Assembly (NCBI GenBank): GCA_023266455.1
Contig: JAHFQD010000020.1
Span: 1 to 12,204 of the forward strand
Length of the DNA: 12,204 bases
Direction of reading: 5' to 3'
From: Candidatus Muproteobacteria bacterium
GTDB lineage: Bacteria > Pseudomonadota > Gammaproteobacteria > Acidiferrobacterales > Sulfurifustaceae
Each line of letters starts with the position of its first letter. Positions within the stretch are counted from its first letter, which is position 1. Below the pieces are notes generated by a model. It saw only the letters and a program-made list of their open reading frames with translations. It was not told where the DNA came from and made no database searches. The translations under genes and the position numbers were made by a program. Shown here piece by piece: positions 1 to 8,162 of the stretch.

Positions 1-407
1 AGTTCCGACGCCGCCGACGCGGAACCTTGCTGCACTGTGTGCGCGAGCTCGTGCGCCATCAAACGCCGACCGGATTCCGTCGCCGGCGAATACTCGCCAG
101 AACCGAAGACGACGTCCTTGCCAACGGTATAGGCACGCGCGTCCACCGCCCGTGCCGATTTAGCGGCGTCGGTATCGTTATGAATTCGGACTTCGCTGAA
201 GTCATGTCCGAAACGTTGCTCCATAAACGTACGCGTACCCACATCGAGTGGCTTACCCGACGACTGCACTACGTCGTTCACGATCGGTGGCACACCGGTG
301 TCGGTTTCCGCGCTCATTGCTTTTCGCTGCAGCAACGATCCGGCTTTCGGCTTCATCAGCGAAGGTAGCCATTCTTTAATGCGCCGCGAGAAAAATTTTC
401 CACTCAT
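1..407 (-). CDS. DUF4157 eCIS effector, N-terminal part (3' end beyond window)
   Basis: ATG at 405-407, three bases after the upstream stop at 411. The visible 135 residues begin with a basic segment (MSGKFFSRRIKEW) instead of the Cys4 knuckle, carry LLQRK at 25-29, then DUF4157 from about 38 onward with FGHDFSEVRIH, AYTVGKDVVFGSGEY, and HELAH at 119-123 followed by TVQQGSAS. The frame is open to the left edge, so the effector or toxin domain lies outside the window and its activity cannot be named. Same orientation and spacing as the genes before it, so it is the sixth member of the array. Confidence 0.9.
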   Translation of the reverse strand, partial: MSGKFFSRRIKEWLPSLMKPKAGSLLQRKAMSAETDTGVPPIVNDVVQSSGKPLDVGTRTFMEQRFGHDFSEVRIHNDTDAAKSARAVDARAYTVGKDVVFGSGEYSPATESGRRLMAHELAHTVQQGSASAASE

Positions 408-410
408 CGA

Positions 411-2144
411 TCAGTGCTCATGACAAATCGCCGCGGTCAATCCGAACGGCTGTAGTTGTTCTTCGGTAACTGCCGTGCCTGGGCAATCGGTTTTCTTGAC
501 CGAATAATCCGAGGCCTGTTTGTTGTATTTCACGATGTCGTCTTCGAGCTGCGTCTGCGTCTTTTCGAAATCTTCCCAAGACATGCCGATTTGTCCTTTG
601 AAAACGGGCGGCGCATTGGCGGCGATGAAATCGAACCAATCCTGAGCGTGACGACTTTCATGGAAACGCAGAGAGGTATCACCCTTACCGACGTCTTCGC
701 TGGTCGTACCACGGCCATAACCGGAACGGCCGCTTGGGTCGTAACCCGGTCCGAAGAGGGTCTGTACTCTGGCCAACATGTGCGGCGGCGTGAACGAGTT
801 GACCGTGTTCGTCGCCGCGTCGACCTGAGCGCTCGCGCTCTTATCGAGGAAGAAACCGAACTGGGTAACCGCGCGATTGCGCAGTTTCTCGTCGTTGCTG
901 GTGGTGTCCGGTTGCGCTTCGATGTCGATGCCGTTGATTTGAAAAGACGCGACACCGGCAGCGCTCACCGCGGCGTCCGGCGGCACCGGCGCGGTGATCT
1001 TTTGCAGCATCACCGCGCGTTGCGCCGCCGCTTTCACGTCGGCGTCGAGCGCGTTACTGACGTAATCTTGCAAATCATCTGCCGACATATTTCGGAAACG
1101 CGTGATGAGCGCGACACCCTTCGCATCGGCCGCCGCCAGCGTGACCGCCTCGACGACGCGGCGATTACGGCCGCTGAAATTACTCCAAATGCGGTCGCGT
1201 CCGACGGTATTAACGATCTGTGCACGCTCCGCATCCGATGCGCGTCGCAGCAAGGCGGTGATCGATTTTTCATCGCTGCCGCTGGTGTAGCCCTTGAGCA
1301 TTTCGCGGATGAGCAACACTTTGGTATTGGTGTCGTACGGACCAAGCTCGCCCTCGCGTTTAACGCAGGCGCGCGCTTTATTATCGCTGTCGTAATTGTT
1401 TTCGATATCGCCGCGTTTTTTTAGATCGGCTAGATATTTTTGCAAAGTTTCCTTGTGGTAATACTCACCTCCGAACAAGCGATAGAGCGCGACGAAGGGA
1501 AACGCCAACACATCGCCAACGGCACTCAACGCCGAGCGCTGCAAACGCGGCGTCGCTAGCGTTCTCGCAACACCGGCGGTTCGACCCGTCGACGTCACTG
1601 CGTCCGCCGCCACGTCGGCGGCGCGTTCGTGTTGATCATTCGCCTCGCCGATTTCGATATCGTCCACCGTCGACGATGCGTTTCCCTGTTGCGCGACATG
1701 TGCTAGCTCGTGCGCGATCAATCGGCGTCCGGTATCGAGCTTCGGCGAATATTCGCCAGCGCCGAAAACGACATCGCGCCCCACGGTATAAGCGCGCGCA
1801 TTCACCGCGTGCGCGGATTCAGCCGCCTTCATATCGGTATGCAGACGAACGTGACTGAAGTCTTGGTTGAATCCTCGCTCCATCTGCGCACGTACATCCG
1901 TGTCCAGCGCTCTCCCTGGCGAACGCAACACGTCGTGTACAGCGTTCGGAACCGCGCCGGCAAAATCGCCGTTTGGTTTACGGCGTAAAGATTTTTTCTG
2001 CGCGCAAGTTTGGCAAGCGCTGCCATACGTTTGACTCCCGCAATCGCAACGGCGCCGCAACATCGGCGAATGCGTCGCGGTAGCGCTCTCGACGTTGCTC
2101 GCCGTGTTCCGCGCAATGCCCATGGCGGCGTTAGTGGAGCTCAT
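411..2144 (-). CDS. DUF4157 eCIS effector with C-terminal HESRH domain, 577 aa
   Basis: The ATG at 2142-2144 forms an ATGA overlap with the upstream stop; the frame is open back to 2762, but that extension lies inside the metzincin gene and reads as Arg-rich shadow sequence. N-terminus: Cys4 knuckle C33, C35, C44, C47. DUF4157 spans about 66-153 with HELAH at 145-149, followed by IEIGEAND...AADVAADAV and RLQRS (200-204). Residues about 230-315 are the module shared with the amber-containing paralogue. The C-terminal domain has HESRH at 495-499 inside LRFHESRHAQDWFDF, a second HExxH that looks like a zinc-peptidase site of a family not recognised here; a candidate third ligand is not clear, though acidic residues follow at 524-536. 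The protein ends in AAICHEH. Probably an injected effector, substrate unknown. The stop lies three bases before the next start. Confidence 0.92.
   Translation of the reverse strand: MSSTNAAMGIARNTASNVESATATHSPMLRRRCDCGSQTYGSACQTCAQKKSLRRKPNGDFAGAVPNAVHDVLRSPGRALDTDVRAQMERGFNQDFSHVRLHTDMKAAESAHAVNARAYTVGRDVVFGAGEYSPKLDTGRRLIAHELAHVAQQGNASSTVDDIEIGEANDQHERAADVAADAVTSTGRTAGVARTLATPRLQRSALSAVGDVLAFPFVALYRLFGGEYYHKETLQKYLADLKKRGDIENNYDSDNKARACVKREGELGPYDTNTKVLLIREMLKGYTSGSDEKSITALLRRASDAERAQIVNTVGRDRIWSNFSGRNRRVVEAVTLAAADAKGVALITRFRNMSADDLQDYVSNALDADVKAAAQRAVMLQKITAPVPPDAAVSAAGVASFQINGIDIEAQPDTTSNDEKLRNRAVTQFGFFLDKSASAQVDAATNTVNSFTPPHMLARVQTLFGPGYDPSGRSGYGRGTTSEDVGKGDTSLRFHESRHAQDWFDFIAANAPPVFKGQIGMSWEDFEKTQTQLEDDIVKYNKQASDYSVKKTDCPGTAVTEEQLQPFGLTAAICHEH
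1200..1457 (-). other. Shared middle module, copy in the 577-aa effector
   Basis: Residues about 230-315, matching the copy at 5394-5657 by the KETLxxY start, the DSDNKARA core, the LLIREM segment and the LLR helix. The two copies differ at many positions, so this is an old duplication or domain reuse, not a recent DNA repeat. Confidence 0.75.
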
Positions 2145-3751
2145 GACGACACCGCATCGGCGATCGCGCCCACGATCATGCCGCCACCTAAACCGAGCAG
2201 CCCGCCAATCACTGCGCCACCAGCCGCGCCGAGCGGCGTGTTGTTCCCCAATACTCCGCCGATCACCGCGCCGCCGACGGCGCCGACGATCGAACCGGTT
2301 ACGAGTCCGGCATGGCCGAACGGTTGCGACGGCGGCGATGGCGCCGAACCTTCGGTGCGCCAGGTACAAGGCGTGGTGTAGTAATTCATTTCCGCCACGA
2401 ACGGGGCATAGTCCTGTGGGGTCACGATTGAACCACTGCCCATGATGTCGGCGGTTTGTTCCGGCGTTCCCGCATAGCATTCGGAACGCCCCGGATCGGC
2501 GGCGGGTCCCGTGGACGTGCTCTGGCAAGCGGGATTGGAATGATCGAGTCCCAACATATGTCCAAATTCGTGTTCGACCGCGACTTGCCCGCCGGAATCT
2601 GGCTGGGTATCGCCTTGGTCCAAATAAGCATTGCCATATCCGGCGCGAGAGCGATAACCGGACGCGCGCGAAACGTGAACCACGGCGTCGGCGCCAGTGA
2701 CCACCGGAATCACTTCCACACGCGCCATCGCGCGATCGCAAACGCTGCTCGCCCATAGGCAATTCGAATCAGCGGCGTTCGTCACCACCAACGGATAGCG
2801 ATAACTCCAACGGCTGGTCACCGCGCGCACGAAAGCGCTAATCCAGGCGTTCTGTTCTGTCGGGCTCCACGCGGTGCGCGTCGGCGCGCCAGTGACGCCG
2901 CTGCCAGGGAATCCCGCCGGCGAGTCGACGAAATCGAAACTCAAGTTCATGCGCAGTGTTAACAAACACGGCGCACCGGCGGTGAACGAGCGCAAGTCGC
3001 TTTCGAAAATGCCCAAGCCGTAATTGGACGTCGTGTGCGTGCGCGGCGACGAAACGTCCGGCGTCGCGGTCGACGGCGCATGCGTATCGCGTGGTGTTGT
3101 TGACGTTGACGTCGCCGCACCGCCACCAGCGCTCTGACGTTGCACCAATGGCATCGCCGCCGACGCGTTAACCACGCCGCCAGGACCATCGACCACCCGA
3201 TCCGCTTGCTGATCCGCTTCGCGCTCAAGCGGGTCGTTGTTAGCACCGAGTCGCAACGACTGCGACTGCATAGCCGACGTAGACGCGCCCGATTGCTGCA
3301 CGACGTGCGTCAACTCATGCGCCAATAATTTTTTGCCGGCGCCGGTGTGCGGCGCATAACGACCGGCGCCAAACACGACGTTATTGCCGACGGTATACGC
3401 GAGCGCGTCGACCGAGCGCGCCGACTCCGCCGCTTTCGAATCGGTATGCACGCGCACGCTGCTGAAGTCCTGGCCGAAGCGCGGTTCCATGAAAGCACGC
3501 GTGGCACCGTCTAGCGGCCTTCCGGAAGCGCGCAAAACGTCGTGCACAGGCGGCGGAACATCGCCGACGGAATTATTTTCGGATTTTCGCTGCAAGGCCG
3601 TTTTCTTATCGGCGCAACTTTCGCATTCGCCGCCCGATGACGATCGATTGCCGCAAGCGCAGCGACGCTGCAGCATCGGCTGCGACACACGCGTGATGTC
3701 GGCGTTCGCGCCCTTGAGACCGTTAGTGATGCCGTTTCGGTTCGCGCTCAT
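2141..3751 (-). CDS. DUF4157 eCIS effector with metzincin protease domain and C-terminal glycine zipper, 536 aa
   Basis: ATG at 3749-3751, 28 bases after the upstream stop, the only sizeable gap in the array; the ribosome site is weak (AGG). N-terminus: Cys4 knuckle C31, C33, C43, C46, with LQR motifs at 27-29 and 53-55. DUF4157 spans about 66-153 with HELTH at 145-149, then LRLG...EREAD (166-180) and VQRQ (203-206), then a Thr/Ser/Pro-rich linker to about 240. The protease domain (about 245-460) has the full metzincin site HEFGHMLGLDH at 394-404 and a plausible Met-turn in ADIMGSG (M437). Paired cysteines occur at 331/338 and 409/425. A strongly glycine-rich hydrophobic tail at about 485-532 is a glycine zipper that could insert in a membrane. 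Likely an injected zinc endopeptidase; target unknown. The stop overlaps the next start (ATGA). Confidence 0.94.
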   Translation of the reverse strand: MSANRNGITNGLKGANADITRVSQPMLQRRCACGNRSSSGGECESCADKKTALQRKSENNSVGDVPPPVHDVLRASGRPLDGATRAFMEPRFGQDFSSVRVHTDSKAAESARSVDALAYTVGNNVVFGAGRYAPHTGAGKKLLAHELTHVVQQSGASTSAMQSQSLRLGANNDPLEREADQQADRVVDGPGGVVNASAAMPLVQRQSAGGGAATSTSTTPRDTHAPSTATPDVSSPRTHTTSNYGLGIFESDLRSFTAGAPCLLTLRMNLSFDFVDSPAGFPGSGVTGAPTRTAWSPTEQNAWISAFVRAVTSRWSYRYPLVVTNAADSNCLWASSVCDRAMARVEVIPVVTGADAVVHVSRASGYRSRAGYGNAYLDQGDTQPDSGGQVAVEHEFGHMLGLDHSNPACQSTSTGPAADPGRSECYAGTPEQTADIMGSGSIVTPQDYAPFVAEMNYYTTPCTWRTEGSAPSPPSQPFGHAGLVTGSIVGAVGGAVIGGVLGNNTPLGAAGGAVIGGLLGLGGGMIVGAIADAVSS

Positions 3752-3779
3752 AGGACGCCTGGTTTTAGCGATCGTCGGC

Positions 3780-6224
3780 TCACGGCAACTTGCCTCCGAT
3801 TAATTTCAGATCGCCGTAAAAATAAGCGCCATATAAATTGCGAATGCCGACGGCACCCGCAAGTTTGACGGCGTTCCGATACGTGTCGTAACGCCCCGCG
3901 GGTGGAACCTCCGGCAGCAAACTTTCGTCGTACGGCTCGCCAGCCTGCACCGCTTCCGGTTCCACGGCTTCGCGAATTTCCGGTTGCGAGGCACGCGGCT
4001 TGGCGCTGGTCCATACCGTTTCCGAGAACAACGAATCGACACCTTCGAGCAAGGTACCGCCTTCATTGGTGTGCTCGCCGCCGAGTTTTTCAGCGTACGT
4101 GTTATACCTTTCGTCCTTCAGCGTGTGTAAATACTCATGAATCATCACGTAGAAGGATTTCCACATGAATCGTCGATCTTCACGCGCATCCGGATTCTTG
4201 AACACTTGCACCGAAATATGTCCGCCGCCGGAGAACGCGGTCCACGCGCGGCCGATGTCGAACAAACGCTTGGCGTTGTCGTCGGTGTTGATGAATCGGT
4301 TGCCGACTTCACGCACTGCTTTGCCTTCATCGTTCAACGGTTTGCCGTCTTGATCGAACTTCGGCGTGGCGTTGTGTTTGAAGTTGATGCGCTGCACTTG
4401 ATCGTCGTTATGGATTAAATAAAACATCCAAAACTGCGCCGACTGATTTTTGTAATTCGGATCGTCTTTGAGTCGCGACTGTTCGCGCTGCCAAACATCG
4501 TGGATATTTCCGCGCGTGACGGCTTTGCCTTTTTTGTCGAACTTGTCGGCTTTGAATTCCGGCCCAGTTTTGAATTTGCCGAAGACGCGATCGGTTTCTT
4601 TCTGACTAGCTTTGCCGACGCGCTCTAATTCGGAAAGTTGATGCACCTTGGACACATCATCGTGTTCGGCCTCGGTATGCGTCCCGACTTTTTCTTTGTA
4701 CGATTCATCGACGATACCCGGTATACGCGCCTCGATTTTTTGGCCGTAACTTTGTTTTTCCTCCGGCAGCGTGTCGACGAAATTTCCTTTGGCGCGATTC
4801 ACCGGCAACAGCGCCGCTTGCGCTGCTTTTTCCTGTTCCGCGTTCAACGGTGTCGTTTCTTTCGCGAACGCTTTGTCGCCTTTCGGCGCCGCCAATGCGA
4901 CGTCGCGATACAGCGCTTGCAAGACAAAATCGATCATCAGCACCGCGGCATTGGTTACCGCTTTATTCCATTTCAGCTCTTTCGTTTCTTTTTCGAGCAT
5001 CTTGAATTCAATGTCGCTCAAGCGCTCGTCCGTGCGCACGCGTTCGGCAGCCAGATCATGCATCGCCTGTTCGCGTTCCGGCGCCGTTAACCCTTGCAGC
5101 TCTTGATAGATATCGGCCGCGTCGGCATGCGCCATGTCGCTACCGGTACCCTCGCGCTTGGCTTCTTCTACGCCGCGCAGCGTGGTCTCGATGCGCGTGG
5201 TGCGCTGGCCGAGCATCACTTGCAACTTTGCCCAGGAATAGCCGCTGCGAATTTGCAGCATTACTTCGGGTTTGAGTTTTCGTTCGCCTTTCAGAACCGC
5301 TTCATGGCCACCTTCGAACTGCACGTCGTAGAAACCGCGCAGCTCATTCTCCTCGGCACCTTGGAAATCCGAATCCAAATCCTTCGGATCGACGCCATCG
5401 GCGCCGAAAATAATTTCGAGTTCCGCGTGCGCGCTGCCGCGCAACAAGGTCAAGATGGCGCGCTCATCGTCGTTACCGGTGAAACCGGACTGCATTTCTT
5501 TGATCAGCAGAATTTTCAGACGCGGCGTAAGAACGAAATCGGTGTCGCCGTTGTTCCAGCGTTTCACCACCGCACGCGCTTTGTTATCGCTGTCGGTGTG
5601 ATCTTCGATACCGTTCTTACCGATGAAATCGATGTACTCGTGCAGCGTCTTCACATCGAAATCGTCGCCCGCAAACAAACCTTTTATTTGGTCGAAGATA
5701 TTCCAACGCTGCAGCACGGTTCCGGCAGAACCTTGCTGCGCCACATGCGTCAGTTCGTGCGCCAACAATTGACGTCCCGACACCGACCGTGGCGCGAACT
5801 GCCCTTCGCCGAAAACGATGTGCGATCCCACGGTATAGGCACGCGCATTGACCGCACGCGCCGACGACGCCGCTTGCGCATCGGCGTGTATCCGAACTTG
5901 ATTGAAATTTTGCCCGCGCGCTTCAATCGGCGTCGACGTGTTTCGCGTTTCCGGTTGTCGAACGAACGCGTCGGCGACTCGATCCGCTTCCTGTTCATGA
6001 CGATCGTCGACCTATCCCAAGGTCAACGCCGAACGCGCGACCTGAACCGGCGTTTGACTGAAATCATGCGCGAACCGCGACTCCATGATCTCGCGCGTCG
6101 GCGCATCGAGCGGTTGCCCAGCCGTACGCAACACATCGTGCACAATTGCCGGCACGCGCGCGCCGGCGCCGTTCGCCGGTTTGCGCGGCGGCGCATTCGA
6201 TGTCGATGCGCGTCGCGCCGTCAT
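3780..6224 (-). CDS. DUF4157 eCIS effector with C-terminal zincin, interrupted by an in-frame TAG (possible pseudogene), 814 codons
   Basis: The ATG at 6222-6224 overlaps the upstream stop (ATGA). Codon 71 is TAG (6012-6014), yet the same frame continues open for 743 codons with clear homology on both sides. Before it are MESRFAHDFSQ and ALTLG; after it come DRHEQEADRVADAF, NFNQVRIHAD, and the rest of DUF4157 to HELTH (156-160). It lacks the Cys4 knuckle and shares the rearranged N-terminus of the 528-aa paralogue. Residues about 190-277 match a module in the 577-aa paralogue. A charged helical middle (about 350-600) leads to a C-terminal domain with HEYLH (696-700) and EGGTLLEG (721-728), a gluzincin-like layout. 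No ATG, GTG or TTG lies between the TAG and codon 132, so restart would lose half of DUF4157. Options are sequencing error, recent nonsense mutation, or readthrough; the sequence cannot separate them. Confidence 0.85.
5394..5657 (-). other. Shared middle module, copy in the amber-containing effector
   Basis: Residues about 190-277 align with residues about 230-315 of the 577-aa paralogue. Common points are a KTLxxY start, a DSDNKARA core followed by VKR, a LLIxEM segment, and an LLR helix near the end. It directly follows DUF4157 in both proteins, before unrelated C-terminal domains. Function unknown; probably a structural linker. Confidence 0.75.
6012..6014 (-). other. In-frame amber codon (TAG) within a DUF4157 gene
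   Basis: This TAG is codon 71 of the gene starting at 6224. It falls between the conserved glycine and the E-x-EAD motif, where four paralogues in this window all have seven residues from G to E. The interrupted gene keeps the same spacing if TAG counts as one residue. The paralogues have Ala, Glu, Asp or Ser there, so a single base change from GAG or TCG would explain it. Confidence 0.9.
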
Positions 6225-6574
6225 CGCGGTCTGTCCTCACAGATAGACGTGACCTCGACCAGACAAGGCGCGACAAGACTCTCTCCCCGCGCCGGCATCA
6301 GCGCATGCGCCGTTCCTTCGACGCAAACGCGCTTGCCATCGAATTCGCGCGTTTCGGCGGCGGCGCGCCGCGACTGCAACGAATCGAGCGGTTCAAGAAA
6401 AATTTCGGTGCCGTCGTCGAGTTGCAATACCGCACGATCTTTTTCCGCGTCGCGTTGGTGCGCGCCTTTGATCGGCTGCGTTATCGCGCGATAGACACCG
6501 ACGACGGTGACACGCCGCCGATCGAATCGATCGAGATCGGCACGCGTCATCACTTGGTCGGTATCGTTCTGCAT
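6221..6574 (-). CDS. Small eCIS-associated protein, possible OB-like beta fold, 117 aa
   Basis: ATG at 6572-6574 sits one base after the stop of the upstream effector. A much longer in-frame reading back to 6904 lies wholly inside that effector and was not used. The protein is short and beta-rich in pattern: RRVTVVGVYRA, then AVLQLDDGTEIFLEPL, then DGKRVCVEGTAH and a last CLVEVTSI strand. Alternating hydrophobic strands with DDGT and FDGKRVxVxGT turns resemble an OB-like small barrel, but no nucleic-acid or metal motif is clear. Three cysteines (84, 104, 112) are present. It sits between two DUF4157 genes, so it could be an immunity protein, chaperone or loading adaptor for either; nothing in the sequence chooses among these. 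No signal peptide or membrane segment. The stop overlaps the next start as ATGA. Confidence 0.85.
   Translation of the reverse strand: MQNDTDQVMTRADLDRFDRRRVTVVGVYRAITQPIKGAHQRDAEKDRAVLQLDDGTEIFLEPLDSLQSRRAAAETREFDGKRVCVEGTAHALMPARGESLVAPCLVEVTSICEDRPR
6234..6238 (-). promoter_or_regulatory. Possible Shine-Dalgarno site (GAGGA) for the amber-containing DUF4157 gene
   Basis: GAGGA on the minus strand lies 9 bases before the ATG at 6222-6224. The spacing is slightly long but usable, and it supports that start even though the frame meets a TAG 70 codons later. Confidence 0.45.
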
Positions 6575-6575
6575 A

Positions 6576-8162
6576 TCAGGGCGCCGGCTTGACGACCATG
6601 GAGGAGAATTTGCTCCCATGCGTCCCAGTCGAGCCTTGGAACTCATGGAACGACTGCGCCTTGGACTCGGGGCCATACATGAAAAAGATCCAATCGCTCG
6701 CGCCCCAACCCGCCGCGCTTTCAAGCGTGATGTAGTCGTGCCCGCTTTCCAGCACCGGCGCGGCGTAGTGAAAATTCCAGGTGAAACCACTCGACGAAAA
6801 ACCCGGCATGTCTTTTTCAGTGCTAATACTGATGCCTTGGCCGACGTGCGGCACGGCATACTTATTAATGCCGTACTTGCGATCGAACGCGTCCTTATCC
6901 GCATCCGACAGCGCGTTGTAACGCGCGTACAACTCGGCGCGCGTCAACCCGGCGCCGAATTCTTTGCGATAAATTTCTTCCGACCATTCTTCCGGCGTGG
7001 TCGGATTGCCGCCGTGATACGGACGCGGCGTGAGGTTTTCTTCGGTGTCGCCCGGTCCACGCAACACGCAAACATCTTTCTTTCCTTCCGGCTCGCTGCC
7101 CATCACTTCGCGCGCCGCCGTGCCGCAATCCGACGCGAGTTTGAATTTTCGATGATGTTTCTCGATCGCGGCTCCCGCATAAGCGCCACCGATCGCACCA
7201 CCGACCGCGCCGAGTACGCCGCCGATGATCGCACCAGCGATCTGACCTTTCTGACTATCGCCACCCAGTTTGAAACCGGCATACGCGCCCGCGGCGCCGA
7301 CACCCAAACCGCCGGCAATTCCGCCGACCACACCGCCGGCCGTGCCGCTATCGCCGCCGCCTTTTCGTTTGATCGGCTCTACTTCCTGCAACGTGAACGT
7401 ATCGCTGCCGCCCGGCGCTTGACCGGAAATCGATTGTCCGCCGCGTTTCAAACGCAGCTGCGCGACGGATTTTTGTTCCGCGAGAATTTTGTTGGAGTCG
7501 GGAAGTTTGCTCGGAATCGCCCAAGCACGTTTGGTAAGACCGGGACCCCAACCGTTGTCTTCCGCGGCCAATAAGCCATCGTCAGAGACGCGCAATTTAT
7601 TACCTTCAGGATGTTTCCAGCCGCTCGATTGACCGGTGGTTTGTTGATCCGTACTGAACTCGGTGAAGCGGCGCACGACCGCGGCGTCCGCCGCGCGGTT
7701 CTGCTGCGCGACGTGCGCGAGTTCGTGCGTCAATACGCGTTGGCCCCACTCGGTCGACGGCGCATATTGACCGGGCGCGAAAACGACATGGCTGCCGAGC
7801 GTGTAAGCGCGTGCGCCGAGCGCGTGCGCGGACGATGCGGCGACATGATCGGTGTGAACCCGAACCGCGGAAAGATCCATGGAGGCAGCGTTCGACGCCG
7901 GCGCTTGGCGCGATGTCGCGACGCGATCCGCTTCGCGCTCTACGTTATCCGTCGAGGATCCCAGCGCCTGCGCGTTCGGCGTCGAAGCATGTACACGGAC
8001 GCCGGAAAAATCCGCGCCGAGCCGCGACTCCATCAACGCTCGCGTCGTCGTCTCCAACGGACGGCCTGACGACCGTTGCAACGCATGATCGATCGTTCCC
8101 AACACGTTGGACAATTTCGGCGACGCCGAAGTCGATGGCCGTTGCGCGTGATGACGGTTCAT
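6576..8162 (-). CDS. DUF4157 eCIS effector with glycine zipper and putative cysteine-hydrolase C-terminus, 528 aa
   Basis: The ATG at 8160-8162 overlaps the upstream stop (ATGA), which decides it over an in-frame ATG at 8195. It lacks the N-terminal Cys4 knuckle. The DUF4157 region is split: a first DFSGVRVHA segment (51-59), then an EREADRVA segment (75-82), then a second LSAVRVHTD segment (97-105) running to HELAH at 146-150. Residues about 200-265 form a linker with GWGPGLTKRAWAIPSKLP. A glycine zipper spans about 276-332. The C-terminal domain (340-528) has C346 in DCGTAA, H465 in WNFHYAAPV, and E481 after DYITL, an order and spacing that could form a papain-like or related Cys-His-acid site. 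No second HExxH is present, unlike its complete neighbours. The cysteine-hydrolase call is inference from three residues; a non-enzymatic toxin is possible. Confidence 0.9.
   Translation of the reverse strand: MNRHHAQRPSTSASPKLSNVLGTIDHALQRSSGRPLETTTRALMESRLGADFSGVRVHASTPNAQALGSSTDNVEREADRVATSRQAPASNAASMDLSAVRVHTDHVAASSAHALGARAYTLGSHVVFAPGQYAPSTEWGQRVLTHELAHVAQQNRAADAAVVRRFTEFSTDQQTTGQSSGWKHPEGNKLRVSDDGLLAAEDNGWGPGLTKRAWAIPSKLPDSNKILAEQKSVAQLRLKRGGQSISGQAPGGSDTFTLQEVEPIKRKGGGDSGTAGGVVGGIAGGLGVGAAGAYAGFKLGGDSQKGQIAGAIIGGVLGAVGGAIGGAYAGAAIEKHHRKFKLASDCGTAAREVMGSEPEGKKDVCVLRGPGDTEENLTPRPYHGGNPTTPEEWSEEIYRKEFGAGLTRAELYARYNALSDADKDAFDRKYGINKYAVPHVGQGISISTEKDMPGFSSSGFTWNFHYAAPVLESGHDYITLESAAGWGASDWIFFMYGPESKAQSFHEFQGSTGTHGSKFSSMVVKPAP

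Noticed and set aside
2145..2762. N-terminal extension of the 577-aa gene back to 2762
   Set aside because: Lies inside the metzincin gene and reads as Arg-rich low-complexity sequence; the ATGA overlap at 2141-2144 and the family-like start point to 2144.
3780..5831. Independent gene starting at the GTG at 5831 after the TAG
   Set aside because: This start falls in the middle of DUF4157 (YTVG motif) and would remove half of the domain; homology extends upstream to the TAG and beyond it.
6000..6030. Frameshift as the cause of the break in the amber-containing gene
   Set aside because: The homologous segments before and after the TAG are in the same frame, so a single substitution is enough.
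5094..6494. Long plus-strand open frame of 466 residues opposite the amber-containing gene
   Set aside because: Arg- and Phe-rich shadow of GC-rich minus-strand coding sequence; no recognisable motif, and it overlaps three well-supported genes.
6575..6904. N-terminal extension of the 117-aa gene back to 6904
   Set aside because: Entirely inside the 528-aa effector in another frame; the start at 6574 fits the one-base gap seen in this array.
6507..7574. Plus-strand open frame of 355 residues
   Set aside because: Shadow of the 528-aa effector; no motif or plausible ribosome site, and composition typical of antisense reading.
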